DNA of 64,000 nucleotides from Orenia marismortui DSM 5156 (lineage in GTDB: Bacteria > Bacillota > Halanaerobiia > Halobacteroidales > Halobacteroidaceae): the NCBI RefSeq assembly GCF_000379025.1, contig NZ_KB900617.1, forward strand, positions 168,504 through 232,503, in the 5' to 3' direction. Of this stretch, positions 9,079 through 18,570 are shown in pieces. Each line of letters opens with the position of its first letter. Position 1 is the stretch's first letter. A program made the translations under genes and the position numbers. The notes below the pieces were generated by a model. That model saw only the letters and a program-made list of their open reading frames with translations. It was not told where the DNA came from and did not search any database.

Positions 9079-9518
9079 TGGCAATTATATTAGAATTAAT
9101 TGCAGCCTTTATCTTAGTGATAACCTTTGGTTCTGTATTTCAAGCTCCTAAAAAAAGTCTATTCTTATTAGGAGTTACTGGAGCTCTTTGCTGGGGAAGC
9201 TTTATTATGGCAAAATATTTTACTGATAATCTAGTTATTGCTTCCTTTCTTGCATCAATAGTAGTTGGAATTTGTGGGGAAGTATTTGCTAGGATAATGA
9301 AGTTACCTGTAACTGTATTTGTTATCGCAGGAATAATTCCTTTAGTACCTGGAGTTCCAGCTTATGATACCATGCTATTTTTAATCCAAGGTGAATATAT
9401 TCAAGGTGTAGAAAAGGGGATCACTACTTTAATGATCGCTGCAGCCATCGCTTTTGCTATAGCTATTGTTAGTGCTGGGGCAAGGTATTACAAGGAGATT
9501 AAAGCACATCAAGGCTAA
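9078..9518 (+). CDS. Threonine/serine exporter family protein, C-terminal (YjjB-like) half
   Basis: 146 aa, four to five membrane segments, matching the small ThrE_2/DUF3815 half of the exporter. Visible signatures are GALCWGSFIMAKYF and the PLVPGVPAYDTM loop, the counterpart of LPFVPGVAITNSIRD in the first half. Translationally coupled to the upstream gene by a one-base overlap; the two should form one complex. Confidence 0.85.
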   Translation: MAIILELIAAFILVITFGSVFQAPKKSLFLLGVTGALCWGSFIMAKYFTDNLVIASFLASIVVGICGEVFARIMKLPVTVFVIAGIIPLVPGVPAYDTMLFLIQGEYIQGVEKGITTLMIAAAIAFAIAIVSAGARYYKEIKAHQG

Positions 9519-9543
9519 AATTATTGATTATAATTAACTTCTT

Positions 9544-9573
9544 TAAATAAAAAAAGGAGAAATAAATTCTCCT
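9544..9573 (-). terminator. Terminator at the end of the Lon-like protease gene
   Basis: AGGAGAA (9555-9561) and TTCTCCT (9567-9573) flank a 5-base loop; on the minus strand a T-run follows. The stem includes the last base pairs of the stop codon. Confidence 0.8.
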
Positions 9574-11962
9574 AATCATCTTTACTGTCACTATTATTAT
9601 TAAACTCTTCTATTCTCTTTTGAACTAAGTAATTAATAGTATCAGCTGGATATTCTCCTTCTTTATTCTTCTTACCAGCTTTCTTAGCAGTTAAAATTTC
9701 CATTCCTTCTTCAACATGACTAATAGCATAAATATGAAACTTTGAATCCGCTACAGCTGCTATCAGATCATCAGATAGCATTAAATCATCAACATTCTGT
9801 ATTGGTATAATTACTCCTTGCTCACCTGTTAATCCTCTACTTTTACAAAGTTTAAAGAAAGCTTCTATCTTTTCGTTTACACCACCAATTGGCTGAATCT
9901 CTCCTTTTTGATTGATAGAACCTGTTACTGCTATATTCTGTTTCAACGGAAGGTCTGCTAAAGCCGATAATAATACATATAACTCTGTACTAGAAGCACT
10001 ATCACCATCAACTCCTGAATAAAGCTGCTCAAAACAGAGACTAGCTGATAATGATAAAGGTACTTGCTGTGCATATTTGTCACCTAGATATGAAGTTAAG
10101 ATCAGTAAGCCTTTATTATGAACCTTACCACTTAATTTACTTTCTCTTTCAATATTAATTACTCCCCTATTTCCTTGATAAACTGTAGCTGTTATTTTCA
10201 CCGGTTTACCAAAGGCATATTCTCCAAAATCCAAGACTGATAATCCATTAACCTGCCCCACTCTTCTTCCTCTTGTATCAATCAAAAGCTTATTAGATTC
10301 ATACAATTCATGTAATCTTTCTTCATAATGAGATAAACGTTTTATCTTCTCTTTAATAGTTCTTTCTATCTCTTTGCTGCTAATTAGATCTTTATTATCT
10401 ACACTAGCCCAGCTATCTGCTTCACATAATAGATCTGTTATAATACCTAACTTAGTAGTTAATTTTTTCTGGCTGTCAACTTTCCGACAAAGATATTCAA
10501 TAATTCTAGCTACTGCTCCTTGATCTAATGGCCTAAGGCTATGCTCTTTACATTGTCGGCTTATATACTTAACTATTCTACTTAGATTACCTTGATTCAA
10601 CTCCATCTCTGCATTGAAATCAGCTTTAATTTTAAATAAATCCTTAAATTCTTCATCATATTGATATAATAGATAATACAAATTGACACTTCCCATTATA
10701 ATCACCTTTAAATCAATAGGAATAGCCTCTGCTTCCAATCCTGCTAAAGGAATTTTATCAAATTCTTCTCCTAAATTCTCCATCTTCAACTTACCTGATT
10801 TCAAAACCCTCTTAATTAACTGCCAAGACTTAAAATTATTTAATATATCCTTAGCCTCCAAGATTAAATATCCTCCATTAGCTCGATGCAAGGAACCTGC
10901 TTTAATATGAGTATAATCTGTTGCCAATTCACCAGATTTATTACTATATTCTATTCTACCCATTAGATTATAATAGGTCGGATTAGTTTCAATAACTACT
11001 GGTGCACCCTCTACTTTGCTATTATCAACCAGTAGATTAACTTGATATTTATTAAATTTATCAACTGAATCATCTCCACCCAAAAGTAATAGAGCATTTG
11101 AATCATTCTCATCTTCTTTAAAATCATCTAAATTATGTAGTATGTCTTCTTTTACTTCTTTTAAATAATCTATTATCGCATTTGATTCAAGATATTTTTG
11201 ATATAAACCATCTAAATAATAATTAATTATTTCTGCCGCTAATCCATAGTCTAAATCAATTATCTTCTCATTATATTCTTCATTTAATTGGTCAATTTCA
11301 GAAAATAAGTGATCTAACATCTCTTGGATCATCTCAGTATCTTGGTCTATCTCTTCTTGCTCTTCTTTAGATAATTTTTTATAATCCTCCTCTTTCATTG
11401 GATCACCATTATCTTGAATTGGAATAATTGCAAAACCATTATTCTCTCTTTCTAAAATATAACCTATATCCTTAACCTTAGATTTTAATTGATTAAATAA
11501 ATTAGTACTTAGTTTCTGATATCTACCTTTAATCTCTCTCTTCTTCTTAATATACTTTTCACCAAGAAATAACTCTTTAAGATCTTCCTCAACACTGTTT
11601 ATAAAAGCTTCCATCTCTTCTTTAAATACTATTCCCAAACCTGAAGGCAACTTTAAAAATCTAGGCTGACTAGGATCCTCAAAATTATAAATATAACACC
11701 AATCAAAAGATCCTTTTCTTTGACAAGCCTTTTCACTAACTAAAGATCTAATATATTCTAATTCTTTTCTACCAGAAAAGTTAACAATAAATAGATTATA
11801 ACCAGGATGATCTATATCTAAGCCAAAATTTATGGCTTTAACCGCTTCTTCTTGCCCAATTATCTCTTCTGAAGGTTCAACCTCTTCAGTTGTAGTAAAA
11901 TCAAAGTTGCCTAAAGTACATCTATGCTTCAAATCTTGAACCGCTAATCTATACTTCTCCAT
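9572..11962 (-). CDS. Lon-like protease (AAA_32/S16, LonB-H type)
   Basis: 796 aa from the ATG at 11962, chosen because a perfect AGAAAGGAGGG site precedes it; the longer ORF to 12019 has none. The C-terminal Lon protease domain holds the catalytic Ser in GVDGDSASS (about residue 657) and Lys in GGVNEKIEAF (about residue 696). The middle is AAA-like with a long coiled helical insert (about 150-270). The expected P-loop is degenerate: the position reads NLFIVNFSGRKELEY rather than GPPGTGRT, so ATP hydrolysis may be lost. Family members degrade proteins in the cytoplasm, and substrates are unknown. It is a single gene with its own terminator. Confidence 0.88.
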   Translation of the reverse strand: MEKYRLAVQDLKHRCTLGNFDFTTTEEVEPSEEIIGQEEAVKAINFGLDIDHPGYNLFIVNFSGRKELEYIRSLVSEKACQRKGSFDWCYIYNFEDPSQPRFLKLPSGLGIVFKEEMEAFINSVEEDLKELFLGEKYIKKKREIKGRYQKLSTNLFNQLKSKVKDIGYILERENNGFAIIPIQDNGDPMKEEDYKKLSKEEQEEIDQDTEMIQEMLDHLFSEIDQLNEEYNEKIIDLDYGLAAEIINYYLDGLYQKYLESNAIIDYLKEVKEDILHNLDDFKEDENDSNALLLLGGDDSVDKFNKYQVNLLVDNSKVEGAPVVIETNPTYYNLMGRIEYSNKSGELATDYTHIKAGSLHRANGGYLILEAKDILNNFKSWQLIKRVLKSGKLKMENLGEEFDKIPLAGLEAEAIPIDLKVIIMGSVNLYYLLYQYDEEFKDLFKIKADFNAEMELNQGNLSRIVKYISRQCKEHSLRPLDQGAVARIIEYLCRKVDSQKKLTTKLGIITDLLCEADSWASVDNKDLISSKEIERTIKEKIKRLSHYEERLHELYESNKLLIDTRGRRVGQVNGLSVLDFGEYAFGKPVKITATVYQGNRGVINIERESKLSGKVHNKGLLILTSYLGDKYAQQVPLSLSASLCFEQLYSGVDGDSASSTELYVLLSALADLPLKQNIAVTGSINQKGEIQPIGGVNEKIEAFFKLCKSRGLTGEQGVIIPIQNVDDLMLSDDLIAAVADSKFHIYAISHVEEGMEILTAKKAGKKNKEGEYPADTINYLVQKRIEEFNNNSDSKDD

Positions 11963-12039
11963 TATTTTCCCTCCTTTCTGATAATAGTATATTTTAACAG
12001 TATCATTTTTGATAATCATATTTATAATTAATTCTTCAA

Positions 12040-12080
12040 AAATAAAAATAACCAGGAGCTAGAATAATTCTAACCCCTGG
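12040..12080 (-). terminator. Terminator of the K+ channel gene
   Basis: CCAGGGGTTAGAAT and ATTCTAGCTCCTGG form the stem on the minus strand, followed by TTATTTTTATTTTT. Confidence 0.85.
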
Positions 12081-12086
12081 CCAGCT

Positions 12087-13103
12087 TTATTTTTTCTTTT
12101 TATTTGCTATATAAATCAATTTGTCCGCTTCTTTTATCATTTCATTGTTATTTGGATTGGTGATAATTTGATCTTCTCTTTTTATACCAATTAATATTAT
12201 ATTGTCTCTTTCTTTATATTTAGTAAACAAGTCTAAAAAACTTTTATTTATATCTTCTTTATTACTAGCAAACATATAAATTTCATTACCAGTCTCATTA
12301 GATAATAGTTCACCTATAATTTGAGAGGTCCCACTATAGATAGCAGATCGTACTAACAGCTGACTATTAAGCTCATTATTTACTACTATCTCATCAACAT
12401 TGGCATTTTTTAAATGAATTTTGTTCTCACTATGAGTTATTTCAGCAATCGTATATATACTTGGGTTTAAACTTTCAACAGTTAACACAGCTAATATAGT
12501 AGTAGCATCATTCTCATCTTCATTCAAAATAATAGCCGTTTTCGCTTTCATAACTCCTGCTTTCTTAAGAGCCTCTTCCTCTGTTATTGCCCCTCTAACA
12601 AAGTGTACCAACTTATTGTCAGGAAAAGGATCACGTTCAATATTAGCAATTAATACAAGCTGTTTATTATTAAGATCTTCATTTAAAACCTGCTCTATAA
12701 TCTCTCTAGTTTTACTACTCCAACCACAAACTATTATATGATTCTTATATTCAGCCTTCAATTCCCCTAACTCCCTCCTTCTCTTAAATTCAATAAAGAT
12801 ATCAGCAAGCTTAGCAGTAATTCCACCAACCATTCCAATCCCTAATAACATAACTATAATAGAGATTATTCTTCCTGCTAAGGTTACTGCATATTTATCA
12901 CCATAACCTACAGTAGTTACAGTTACAATCGCCCACCATAAAGCATCTACAAAGTTATTAAACTGATCATTAGGCTCAACGATCATAATCAAAATTGCAC
13001 TTGAAATTAAAATTATAACTACAACTAAGATTAACCAATGAAAGGTATGGCGATCTAATTTAAACTTAAACTTCTTAAAATATTCAACTAACACATTAAA
13101 CAT
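12087..13103 (-). CDS. Potassium channel with RCK/TrkA-N domain
   Basis: 338 aa. The selectivity filter TVTTVGYGD (about residues 61-69) lies between two membrane helices, after a first hydrophobic segment at 24-44. A cytoplasmic RCK/TrkA-N domain (HIIVCGWSSKTREII onward) and a TrkA-C-like tail follow. It is a ligand-gated K+ pore in the inner membrane. It closes the minus-strand cluster DUF4178-pspA-DUF4247-aminopropyltransferase-channel, 41 bases after the aminopropyltransferase stop, and so is probably co-regulated with envelope stress. Confidence 0.92.
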   Translation of the reverse strand: MFNVLVEYFKKFKFKLDRHTFHWLILVVVIILISSAILIMIVEPNDQFNNFVDALWWAIVTVTTVGYGDKYAVTLAGRIISIIVMLLGIGMVGGITAKLADIFIEFKRRRELGELKAEYKNHIIVCGWSSKTREIIEQVLNEDLNNKQLVLIANIERDPFPDNKLVHFVRGAITEEEALKKAGVMKAKTAIILNEDENDATTILAVLTVESLNPSIYTIAEITHSENKIHLKNANVDEIVVNNELNSQLLVRSAIYSGTSQIIGELLSNETGNEIYMFASNKEDINKSFLDLFTKYKERDNIILIGIKREDQIITNPNNNEMIKEADKLIYIANKKKK

Positions 13104-13144
13104 TTCTTAATTTACCCCCTCAAAACACTCTAAATATCACTATC

Positions 13145-14680
13145 TTAATAATCCTCCCAAGCCCGATTATACTCTCTAATTAATCTAGGTCTAGTTAATG
13201 TATTTACCCCTACTTCTTCTTTAACTTCTAAGATATCTTGTCCAAACTCAAAGAGACTTGCTACCTGTCTAGTAGTCAAAAACTTAGTAGCTACTTCTAC
13301 CTTTAATTCCAAAGGATTAAAGCGAAATCCTTTAGTTCCTAGGTTAAATCCCCAGTCACCAAAAGAAGCAAGATAAGTATGATATGGAAGAGTGTAAAAC
13401 CCTGAAGATTTAATTGTATGATGAATCATCCAAAAAGACTTAGTTGCAAAATAAGGAGAGGTTGATTGTACAACTACTACTCCTTTATCTCCTAAATGAT
13501 CATAGATCAGATGATAAAAATTGCTAGTATAGAGCTTATTTAAACTTTCATCATTGGGATCAGGTAAATCTACTATCACTACATCATATTTTTTTGAACT
13601 TTCTTCTAAATATTGATAGGCATCTTGGTTATAAATACTAACCTTTTCATTCTGTAAGGAATTTTGATTAAGCTCTACTAAATAATCCAAGTTTTGAGCC
13701 AAGTCTGTCATCCTTTGATCTAGATCAACTAAATCTATCATTTCTATTGTGGAATATTTTAGCAACTCCCGAACTGCTAAACCATCACCACCACCTAATA
13801 TTAAGACTCTACTTTTGTTCTTAGCTAAACTCATAGCTGGATGAACTAGAGACTCATGATATCGGTATTCATCATGAGAAGAAAATTGAATATTTCCATT
13901 TAAGAACAAACGAATATCATCCTTTTTCTTAGTTACAACAATCTTTTGATATTTTGTCTGTTCTGAATAAATAACTTTATCCTGATATAACTTCTGTTCT
14001 ATATAAGCCTCAGTATCTTTAACATTTGTTATTCCAATTATTAAAATGATAATAACAAATGTTAAAATCATACCTATAGTTTTAGATAAATTTAATCTTT
14101 TATGATATTTAATATAAACTATAGCCGCTACAACTAAATTTAAAATCCCCATAATATAACTGCTTTGAATAAAACCAAAGTTAGGTAATAATATAATAGG
14201 AAATAAAATTGAGCCAATTAGTCCACCAATATAATCAACTGAAAAGACATTGGCTAAGGTTATTTTTAAATCCTCATATTTCTCTATAATTCTAGTTAAT
14301 AGAGGGAGTTCTAAGCCTGTCAAGGAACCTATCACCAAAATTAAGCCATACATTACCACTAAATAAATATCAGATAACGCATAACTATAAAATAATAAAA
14401 ACCCCGAAATACCTCCCACTAATCCTAATAAAGTTTCAATTATCATAAACTTACCCATCAAATTAACTTCTATATACTTTGAGACTAATGATCCTAAGCC
14501 CATAGAAGTCATAAATAAACCAATGGTTATAGAAAATTGATAAATACTATTTCCCAATAAATAAGATGATATTCCTCCAATAATTAACTGATATACAATT
14601 CCAGATATAGCTACAAAAAAGGTACAAAACATTAATGGAGCAACTATTTTTATATCTTCTAATTTCTTTTCTTTCACCAC
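13145..14680 (-). CDS. Membrane-anchored spermidine synthase-like aminopropyltransferase
   Basis: 511 aa. Residues 1-215 are about seven membrane segments; residues 230-511 are a spermidine-synthase fold with the AdoMet-analogue site LILGGGDGLAVRELL, DLVDLDQRM, and the catalytic-region VIVDLPDPND. Such fusions transfer, or are thought to transfer, aminopropyl groups at the membrane; the acceptor is unknown. GTG start at 14680 behind AGGAG with a 7-base spacer. No AdoMet decarboxylase is adjacent, so it is not a standard polyamine operon. In other bacteria this protein sits with PspA, DUF4178 and DUF4247 as here. Confidence 0.85.
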   Translation of the reverse strand: MVKEKKLEDIKIVAPLMFCTFFVAISGIVYQLIIGGISSYLLGNSIYQFSITIGLFMTSMGLGSLVSKYIEVNLMGKFMIIETLLGLVGGISGFLLFYSYALSDIYLVVMYGLILVIGSLTGLELPLLTRIIEKYEDLKITLANVFSVDYIGGLIGSILFPIILLPNFGFIQSSYIMGILNLVVAAIVYIKYHKRLNLSKTIGMILTFVIIILIIGITNVKDTEAYIEQKLYQDKVIYSEQTKYQKIVVTKKKDDIRLFLNGNIQFSSHDEYRYHESLVHPAMSLAKNKSRVLILGGGDGLAVRELLKYSTIEMIDLVDLDQRMTDLAQNLDYLVELNQNSLQNEKVSIYNQDAYQYLEESSKKYDVVIVDLPDPNDESLNKLYTSNFYHLIYDHLGDKGVVVVQSTSPYFATKSFWMIHHTIKSSGFYTLPYHTYLASFGDWGFNLGTKGFRFNPLELKVEVATKFLTTRQVASLFEFGQDILEVKEEVGVNTLTRPRLIREYNRAWEDY

Positions 14681-14702
14681 AAATACACTCCTAATATAAT
14701 TT

Positions 14703-14760
14703 AATTGTCAGTTATTAATTGTTGCTTATTGATTACTAACTAATAGCTACTAATCATTCA
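14703..14760. repeat. Loose heptad tract
   Basis: Words such as ACTAACT, AATAGCT, ACTAATC, ATTCATT follow an approximate 7-base step between the aminopropyltransferase and the DUF4247 gene. No flanks of the palindromic family are visible, so the relationship is inferred. Confidence 0.4.
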
Positions 14761-15189
14761 TTACTTTCCAAATCCAAATCCTCCACCTCGACTAGAAGGA
14801 CGCCCTATACTACCATTACGCAAATTACCACCCCAATAATTAACTATTGGACCATGATAACGATTATAAGCTTTTTGATGCCTCATTACTTCAATTTGAG
14901 TAGCAGATCCTTTAGGTGTTAAGACCACAATATAATCTTCATATAACATAAAATTCTTCCCAGAAGAGTCTACACGTACATCATAAGGATTTTTCAAATC
15001 TCTTACTTTCCTAAAAGTGCTATTAACACTTTGAGATGAATTATAAATCGCCATACCATTAGCTTTAGCATCTAGTTTAAAGCTATCATCAATTCTCTTG
15101 GCAATACTTGCACTAGGAAATAAAGCCATACCAATCACAACCATAATTATTAATGTAATAACCCCAATTGTAAAAGTTTCATTAAACAC
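14761..15189 (-). CDS. DUF4247-like membrane-anchored protein
   Basis: 142 aa. One N-terminal membrane helix (about residues 8-28), an extracytoplasmic domain with the SFKLDAKANGMAIYNSS and VVLTPKGSATQIEVM segments, and a Gly/Ser/Arg-rich tail ending GRPSSRGGGFGFGK. I assign DUF4247 from this plan and from its position between PspA and the aminopropyltransferase. GTG start at 15189 behind AGGAG. Function unknown; probably the envelope-facing part of the stress system. Confidence 0.6.
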   Translation of the reverse strand: MFNETFTIGVITLIIMVVIGMALFPSASIAKRIDDSFKLDAKANGMAIYNSSQSVNSTFRKVRDLKNPYDVRVDSSGKNFMLYEDYIVVLTPKGSATQIEVMRHQKAYNRYHGPIVNYWGGNLRNGSIGRPSSRGGGFGFGK

Positions 15190-15363
15190 AAGATATCACT
15201 CCTTTATTTAGTTTTGATAAAATTTTATTAAAAGTCGTAGATAAGGAAAAATAGTCAAACAACTATAGACAAGATATATAGACCTAAAAACTAAATTTAG
15301 CTATAAGATCAAGTTTTTATAAAACCAAAATAATTATATTAAATATTCATTAAAAATTAAAAT

Positions 15364-15393
15364 ATTCTAACACTATTATCTTCAAAAGTTCAA
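15364..15393 (-). promoter_or_regulatory. Weak candidate promoter inside the Psp cluster
   Basis: Minus strand TTGAAC (15393-15388), 18-base spacer, TAGAAT (15369-15364), in the 358-base gap between pspA and the DUF4247 gene. The gap otherwise holds the stem at 15491-15527 and no ORF. Confidence 0.35.
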
Positions 15394-15490
15394 TTTGGCT
15401 AGTAATCAAATCGAATTACATATAACTAAAATAAGTAACTATACTTCATCTATAGATCAATTCTATCTATATTATCTAATTAACGTGAAA

Positions 15491-15527
15491 GAAGGAGCTA
15501 AAATAAATTATTCTAGCTCCTATACTA
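15491..15527 (-). terminator. Stem-loop after pspA
   Basis: AGGAGCTA and TAGCTCCT arms with an ATAATTTATT centre, followed on the minus strand by TCTTTC. The T-run is poor, so it may be a partial terminator or an RNA-stabilising stem. Confidence 0.6.
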
Positions 15528-15547
15528 GTATTTTTATGATAATTTTA

Positions 15548-16228
15548 TTATTTTTTATCCATTTCAGCTTTTAACTTAGCTAACTCATCATCTACAGAAC
15601 CACTTTTATTTAATTCTTCAAACTCAGATTCTAGGTCATCCTTCTCTATTTCATCATATAATTCATTGCTCGCCTCTGCTCTAGCCTTCATCTTATCAAC
15701 CTTAGATGACAATCTATCCAGATCTTCTGCAGCACTTGACTTACCTAAACCACTTAAAGTCTCGTTAATTTCAGTAGTTGCTTTAGCATTTTCAGCTTCA
15801 GCGATCAATTGATCTTGTTTATCTTCAGCCTCTTCAATTCTTGCTCGCAAATCTTCTAACTTCTTCTTATGTAAATCAGCAGTTTTTCTTCTAGCTTTAG
15901 CCTGTTCTTTATACTTATTGTAATTTGTCTCAGCCGTTTGTTTCTTCTCTAAAGCTTTACGTGCTAAATCTTCTTTACTAGCTTCTAAAGCTTGCTTAGC
16001 ACGATTAGTCCAATGTTCCATCTCTTCTTTAGCATCATCACGCTTAGCTTCTACCTCTTTAACTAAAGTAATTGATTTATTTACTGCACTCTTAGCTTGA
16101 CGATATTCATCCTTCATCTTTCTAATCTCTTCTTTAACAACAACTTCAATATTCTTATCTTCCCATTTATCAACAGCCTCATTTGCCTTTCCACTTACTA
16201 TAGTCTTAATACGATCAAATAATCCCAT
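15548..16228 (-). CDS. pspA: PspA/IM30 family phage-shock protein
   Basis: 226 aa, nearly all coiled-coil alpha-helix, with the family start MGLFDRIKTIVSGKANEAVDKWEDK and the KALEKKQTAETNYNKYKEQAKARRKTADLHKKKLEDL core. It is an ESCRT-III-related protein that assembles on damaged inner membrane. Located 57 bases after the DUF4178 gene. In this group PspA typically partners DUF4178 and membrane aminopropyltransferases rather than the PspBC/F system. ATG behind GGAGG. Confidence 0.93.
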   Translation of the reverse strand: MGLFDRIKTIVSGKANEAVDKWEDKNIEVVVKEEIRKMKDEYRQAKSAVNKSITLVKEVEAKRDDAKEEMEHWTNRAKQALEASKEDLARKALEKKQTAETNYNKYKEQAKARRKTADLHKKKLEDLRARIEEAEDKQDQLIAEAENAKATTEINETLSGLGKSSAAEDLDRLSSKVDKMKARAEASNELYDEIEKDDLESEFEELNKSGSVDDELAKLKAEMDKK

Positions 16229-16285
16229 TTTAACTCCTCCTATACTCTTATTAATAGTAAAATTTTAAAAAATAACTACTATGTA

Positions 16286-16807
16286 CTATTTACCTGGATA
16301 ATACTCTAATAGACTCTTTTTAACCTCTTGACCTATACTAATTTCTAACTCATTAACCCACTTCTCTACAGAAACCTGCTCACCATTGCTTGCTTCATAA
16401 TCCCAATACCTAATCCTTTGGCCAGTCTTGGCTCCTACCTGACCTTCAACCATAATATTAGCATTTCCTTCTTCGATCAAAGAATATGCTTGATTATTAA
16501 AAGTTATTTTATTTGGAATTTTTTCTTGCAACTTAGAATAAAGTTCATCTCCTGAATCTAATTTTTTAAATAGCCCTACCTCTAATTCATCATCTTCTTC
16601 AGCAGATAGCCATAAATTATTTTTCCCATCAGAAATATGATAATCATACCATTTATAGCCACCTTCTTCATAATATATCTTTCCTATAACCTTATATTCT
16701 ATTAAGTCATACTCTACAATGTCTCCTATTTGTAGATTAAGAGGTGTTCGAGCTACAATCTTATCTTCTTTTTCTTCCTTTGATTTAAAAAAATCAAAAA
16801 AACCCAC
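16286..16807 (-). CDS. DUF4178 domain protein (PspA partner)
   Basis: 173 aa, mostly beta-strands. LQIGDIVEYDLIEYKVIGKIYYEEGGYKWYDYHISDGKNNLWLSAEED is the DUF4178 signature. A Lys/Glu-rich amphipathic start (MGFFDFFKSKEEKEDK) may touch the membrane. GTG start at 16807 behind GGAGGG. First gene of the minus-strand Psp-type cluster. Biochemical function is not known. Confidence 0.82.
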   Translation of the reverse strand: MGFFDFFKSKEEKEDKIVARTPLNLQIGDIVEYDLIEYKVIGKIYYEEGGYKWYDYHISDGKNNLWLSAEEDDELEVGLFKKLDSGDELYSKLQEKIPNKITFNNQAYSLIEEGNANIMVEGQVGAKTGQRIRYWDYEASNGEQVSVEKWVNELEISIGQEVKKSLLEYYPGK

Positions 16808-16844
16808 TTTAAATCCCTCCTTTATATATAATCATCCAACTTTA

Positions 16845-17030
16845 GAATAAAACCTAAATATCTCTTTATAGATAGAGATTACGACAGTTTTAGCTGCTGG
16901 CTGTTGGCTACTAGCCGCTGGCTTAGAGCTTATAAAAACAATAATAATAGCTAGAGGCTAACAGCTAAAAGCTAGTAGCAAAAGCATCTCAATATATCCA
17001 TTAAATTTCACTTTAAACTTGAATATCTAT
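16845..17030. repeat. Palindromic heptad-repeat element
   Basis: Left flank CAACTTTAGAATAAAACC, then GAGATTACGACAGTTT; right flank CATCTCAATATATCC and ATTAAATTTCACTTTAA. The core has GC at exactly 7-base steps, six units on the left (TTAGCTG, CTGGCTG, TTGGCTA) and five on the right arm in reverse complement. The rest of the gap up to 17328 shows an AATAATAGAAAG hairpin near 17118 and no ORF. Confidence 0.7.
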
Positions 17031-17328
17031 AAGTCCAAATTCTACTTTATTATCTATATTATTATTGAAATATCTTTTGAATAACTTTTGTAAGTAGCTG
17101 ACAAAAGGTAAATAATAGAAAGCTTTCTTTTTATTATTCTATCTCACTATTATAACTCCTTCTTTTGGATGACTTAAAGTGAATAAATTCTTATCCGCTT
17201 TCTAGATTATTTTGTTCCTAGTTATTTTATTTTATACAAATTATATTAACATAAAAATTGATATAACTGTTAAAACTAAAAGAAGCATAAGCTAAATTTA
17301 ATCATTTTGCAAGGAGGAAAAGAGCCAT

Positions 17329-18546
17329 ATGAAAAAACAATATAAGTTAATGGTAGCAGCCTTTGCTACAGTTCCTTTTTTGATGGTTTTAGGAAATTCT
17401 ATGTTAATTCCTGAATTCCCTAAAATTAAATCTTCCCTAAATATTAGTCAATTTCAAGTTGGATTGATGATAACTCTTTTTTCCGCTTCAGCAGGATTAG
17501 CTATCCCTATTCTAGGCTATTTATCAGATAGATATGGACGAAAAAAAATTATTATTCCCTCCTTAATCACTTATGGAATCGGAGGAGTAATTTCAGGACT
17601 AGCAGCTGCAATGCTTAAAGATAAAGGATATTATATTATTCTAGCTGGCCGTATTGTTCAAGGGATAGGAGCAGCAGGTACTTATCCAATTGTAATAGCT
17701 TTAGTTGGGGATATATTCCAATCTAATGAAAGAAGTTCTGCCTTAGGTACTATTGAAGCTGCTAATGGTTTAGGAAAAGTTATGAGTCCGCTATTAGGAG
17801 CAGCAGTAGCACTAATCTCTTGGTATGCTATCTTCTTCTCTTATGCTATCTTAACTATTCATATTACTTTAGCTATATTCTTTATTATCAAAGAACCAGA
17901 AGGTAATACCAAAGAACAGAAATTAAAAGATTATATTAATGAGATTAAAAAGATCTTTAGTGAAAAAGGAGCTTCTTTATTTTTTAGTCTTTTAGCAGGA
18001 ATAACTGTCCTTTTTCTTCTTTTTGGAGTATTATCCCATATTTCTGATATTCTTGAAAGTAAATATCATATTAAAGGCTTAAAAAAAGGATTATTGATTT
18101 CACTTCCTATACTTCTAATGTCTACAAGTTCTTATCTTTCAGGCTTATATCTTAAGAAGCAAGGAAAAAACTTTAAAAAAGTAATGGCACTAGGACTATT
18201 AATAGATTGTATTTCTTTGGCTATCCTACCTTTTTTAGATGGCTTAACTCTTTATCTAGTCTTACTTGCTTTTTTAGGAGTGGGAAATGGAATAGTATTA
18301 CCTGCTTTAAATACTCTAGTTACTAGTGCTGCTGGTAGTGGACAAAGAGGAGGTATAACCTCCATTTATGGTAGTGTGCGATTTCTAGGAGTTGCCGCTG
18401 GACCTCCTATCTTTAGTTTACTCAATGAAATTAGTAAGACAGTAATGTTTTTAACTGCCTCAGCAATAGCTTTAATTGTATCTATTTTAGCTTATCTATT
18501 AATTAAAGAAGAAATCTTATTATCTAAAGGCACAGATAAAGGTTAA
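17329..18546 (+). CDS. MFS transporter, drug/efflux type
   Basis: 405 aa, 12 membrane segments. The MFS loop 2-3 motif is clear (GYLSDRYGRKKI, about residues 62-73), and the segment GRIVQGIGAAGTYP marks helix 4-5 as in H+-driven drug antiporters of the Bcr/CflA or tetracycline-efflux type. Inner membrane. ATG behind AAGGAGG. It is a single gene, convergent with the tiny membrane ORF at 18543. Substrate unknown. Confidence 0.9.
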   Translation: MKKQYKLMVAAFATVPFLMVLGNSMLIPEFPKIKSSLNISQFQVGLMITLFSASAGLAIPILGYLSDRYGRKKIIIPSLITYGIGGVISGLAAAMLKDKGYYIILAGRIVQGIGAAGTYPIVIALVGDIFQSNERSSALGTIEAANGLGKVMSPLLGAAVALISWYAIFFSYAILTIHITLAIFFIIKEPEGNTKEQKLKDYINEIKKIFSEKGASLFFSLLAGITVLFLLFGVLSHISDILESKYHIKGLKKGLLISLPILLMSTSSYLSGLYLKKQGKNFKKVMALGLLIDCISLAILPFLDGLTLYLVLLAFLGVGNGIVLPALNTLVTSAAGSGQRGGITSIYGSVRFLGVAAGPPIFSLLNEISKTVMFLTASAIALIVSILAYLLIKEEILLSKGTDKG

Positions 18547-18570
18547 TTATCTCTGCCTTTATCTTTTTTC
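18526..18570 (+). terminator. Terminator overlapping the end of the MFS gene
   Basis: AAAGGCACAGATAA pairs with TTATCTCTGCCTTT, then ATCTTTTTT. The stem spans the stop codons of both convergent genes. Confidence 0.85.

Noticed and set aside
10683-10910. Plus-strand ORF inside the Lon-like protease gene
   Set aside because: Shadow of the protease; no ribosome binding site and no recognisable product. The same holds for the plus-strand ORFs within glgC, nhaC, rbsC, fbpC and fbpA.
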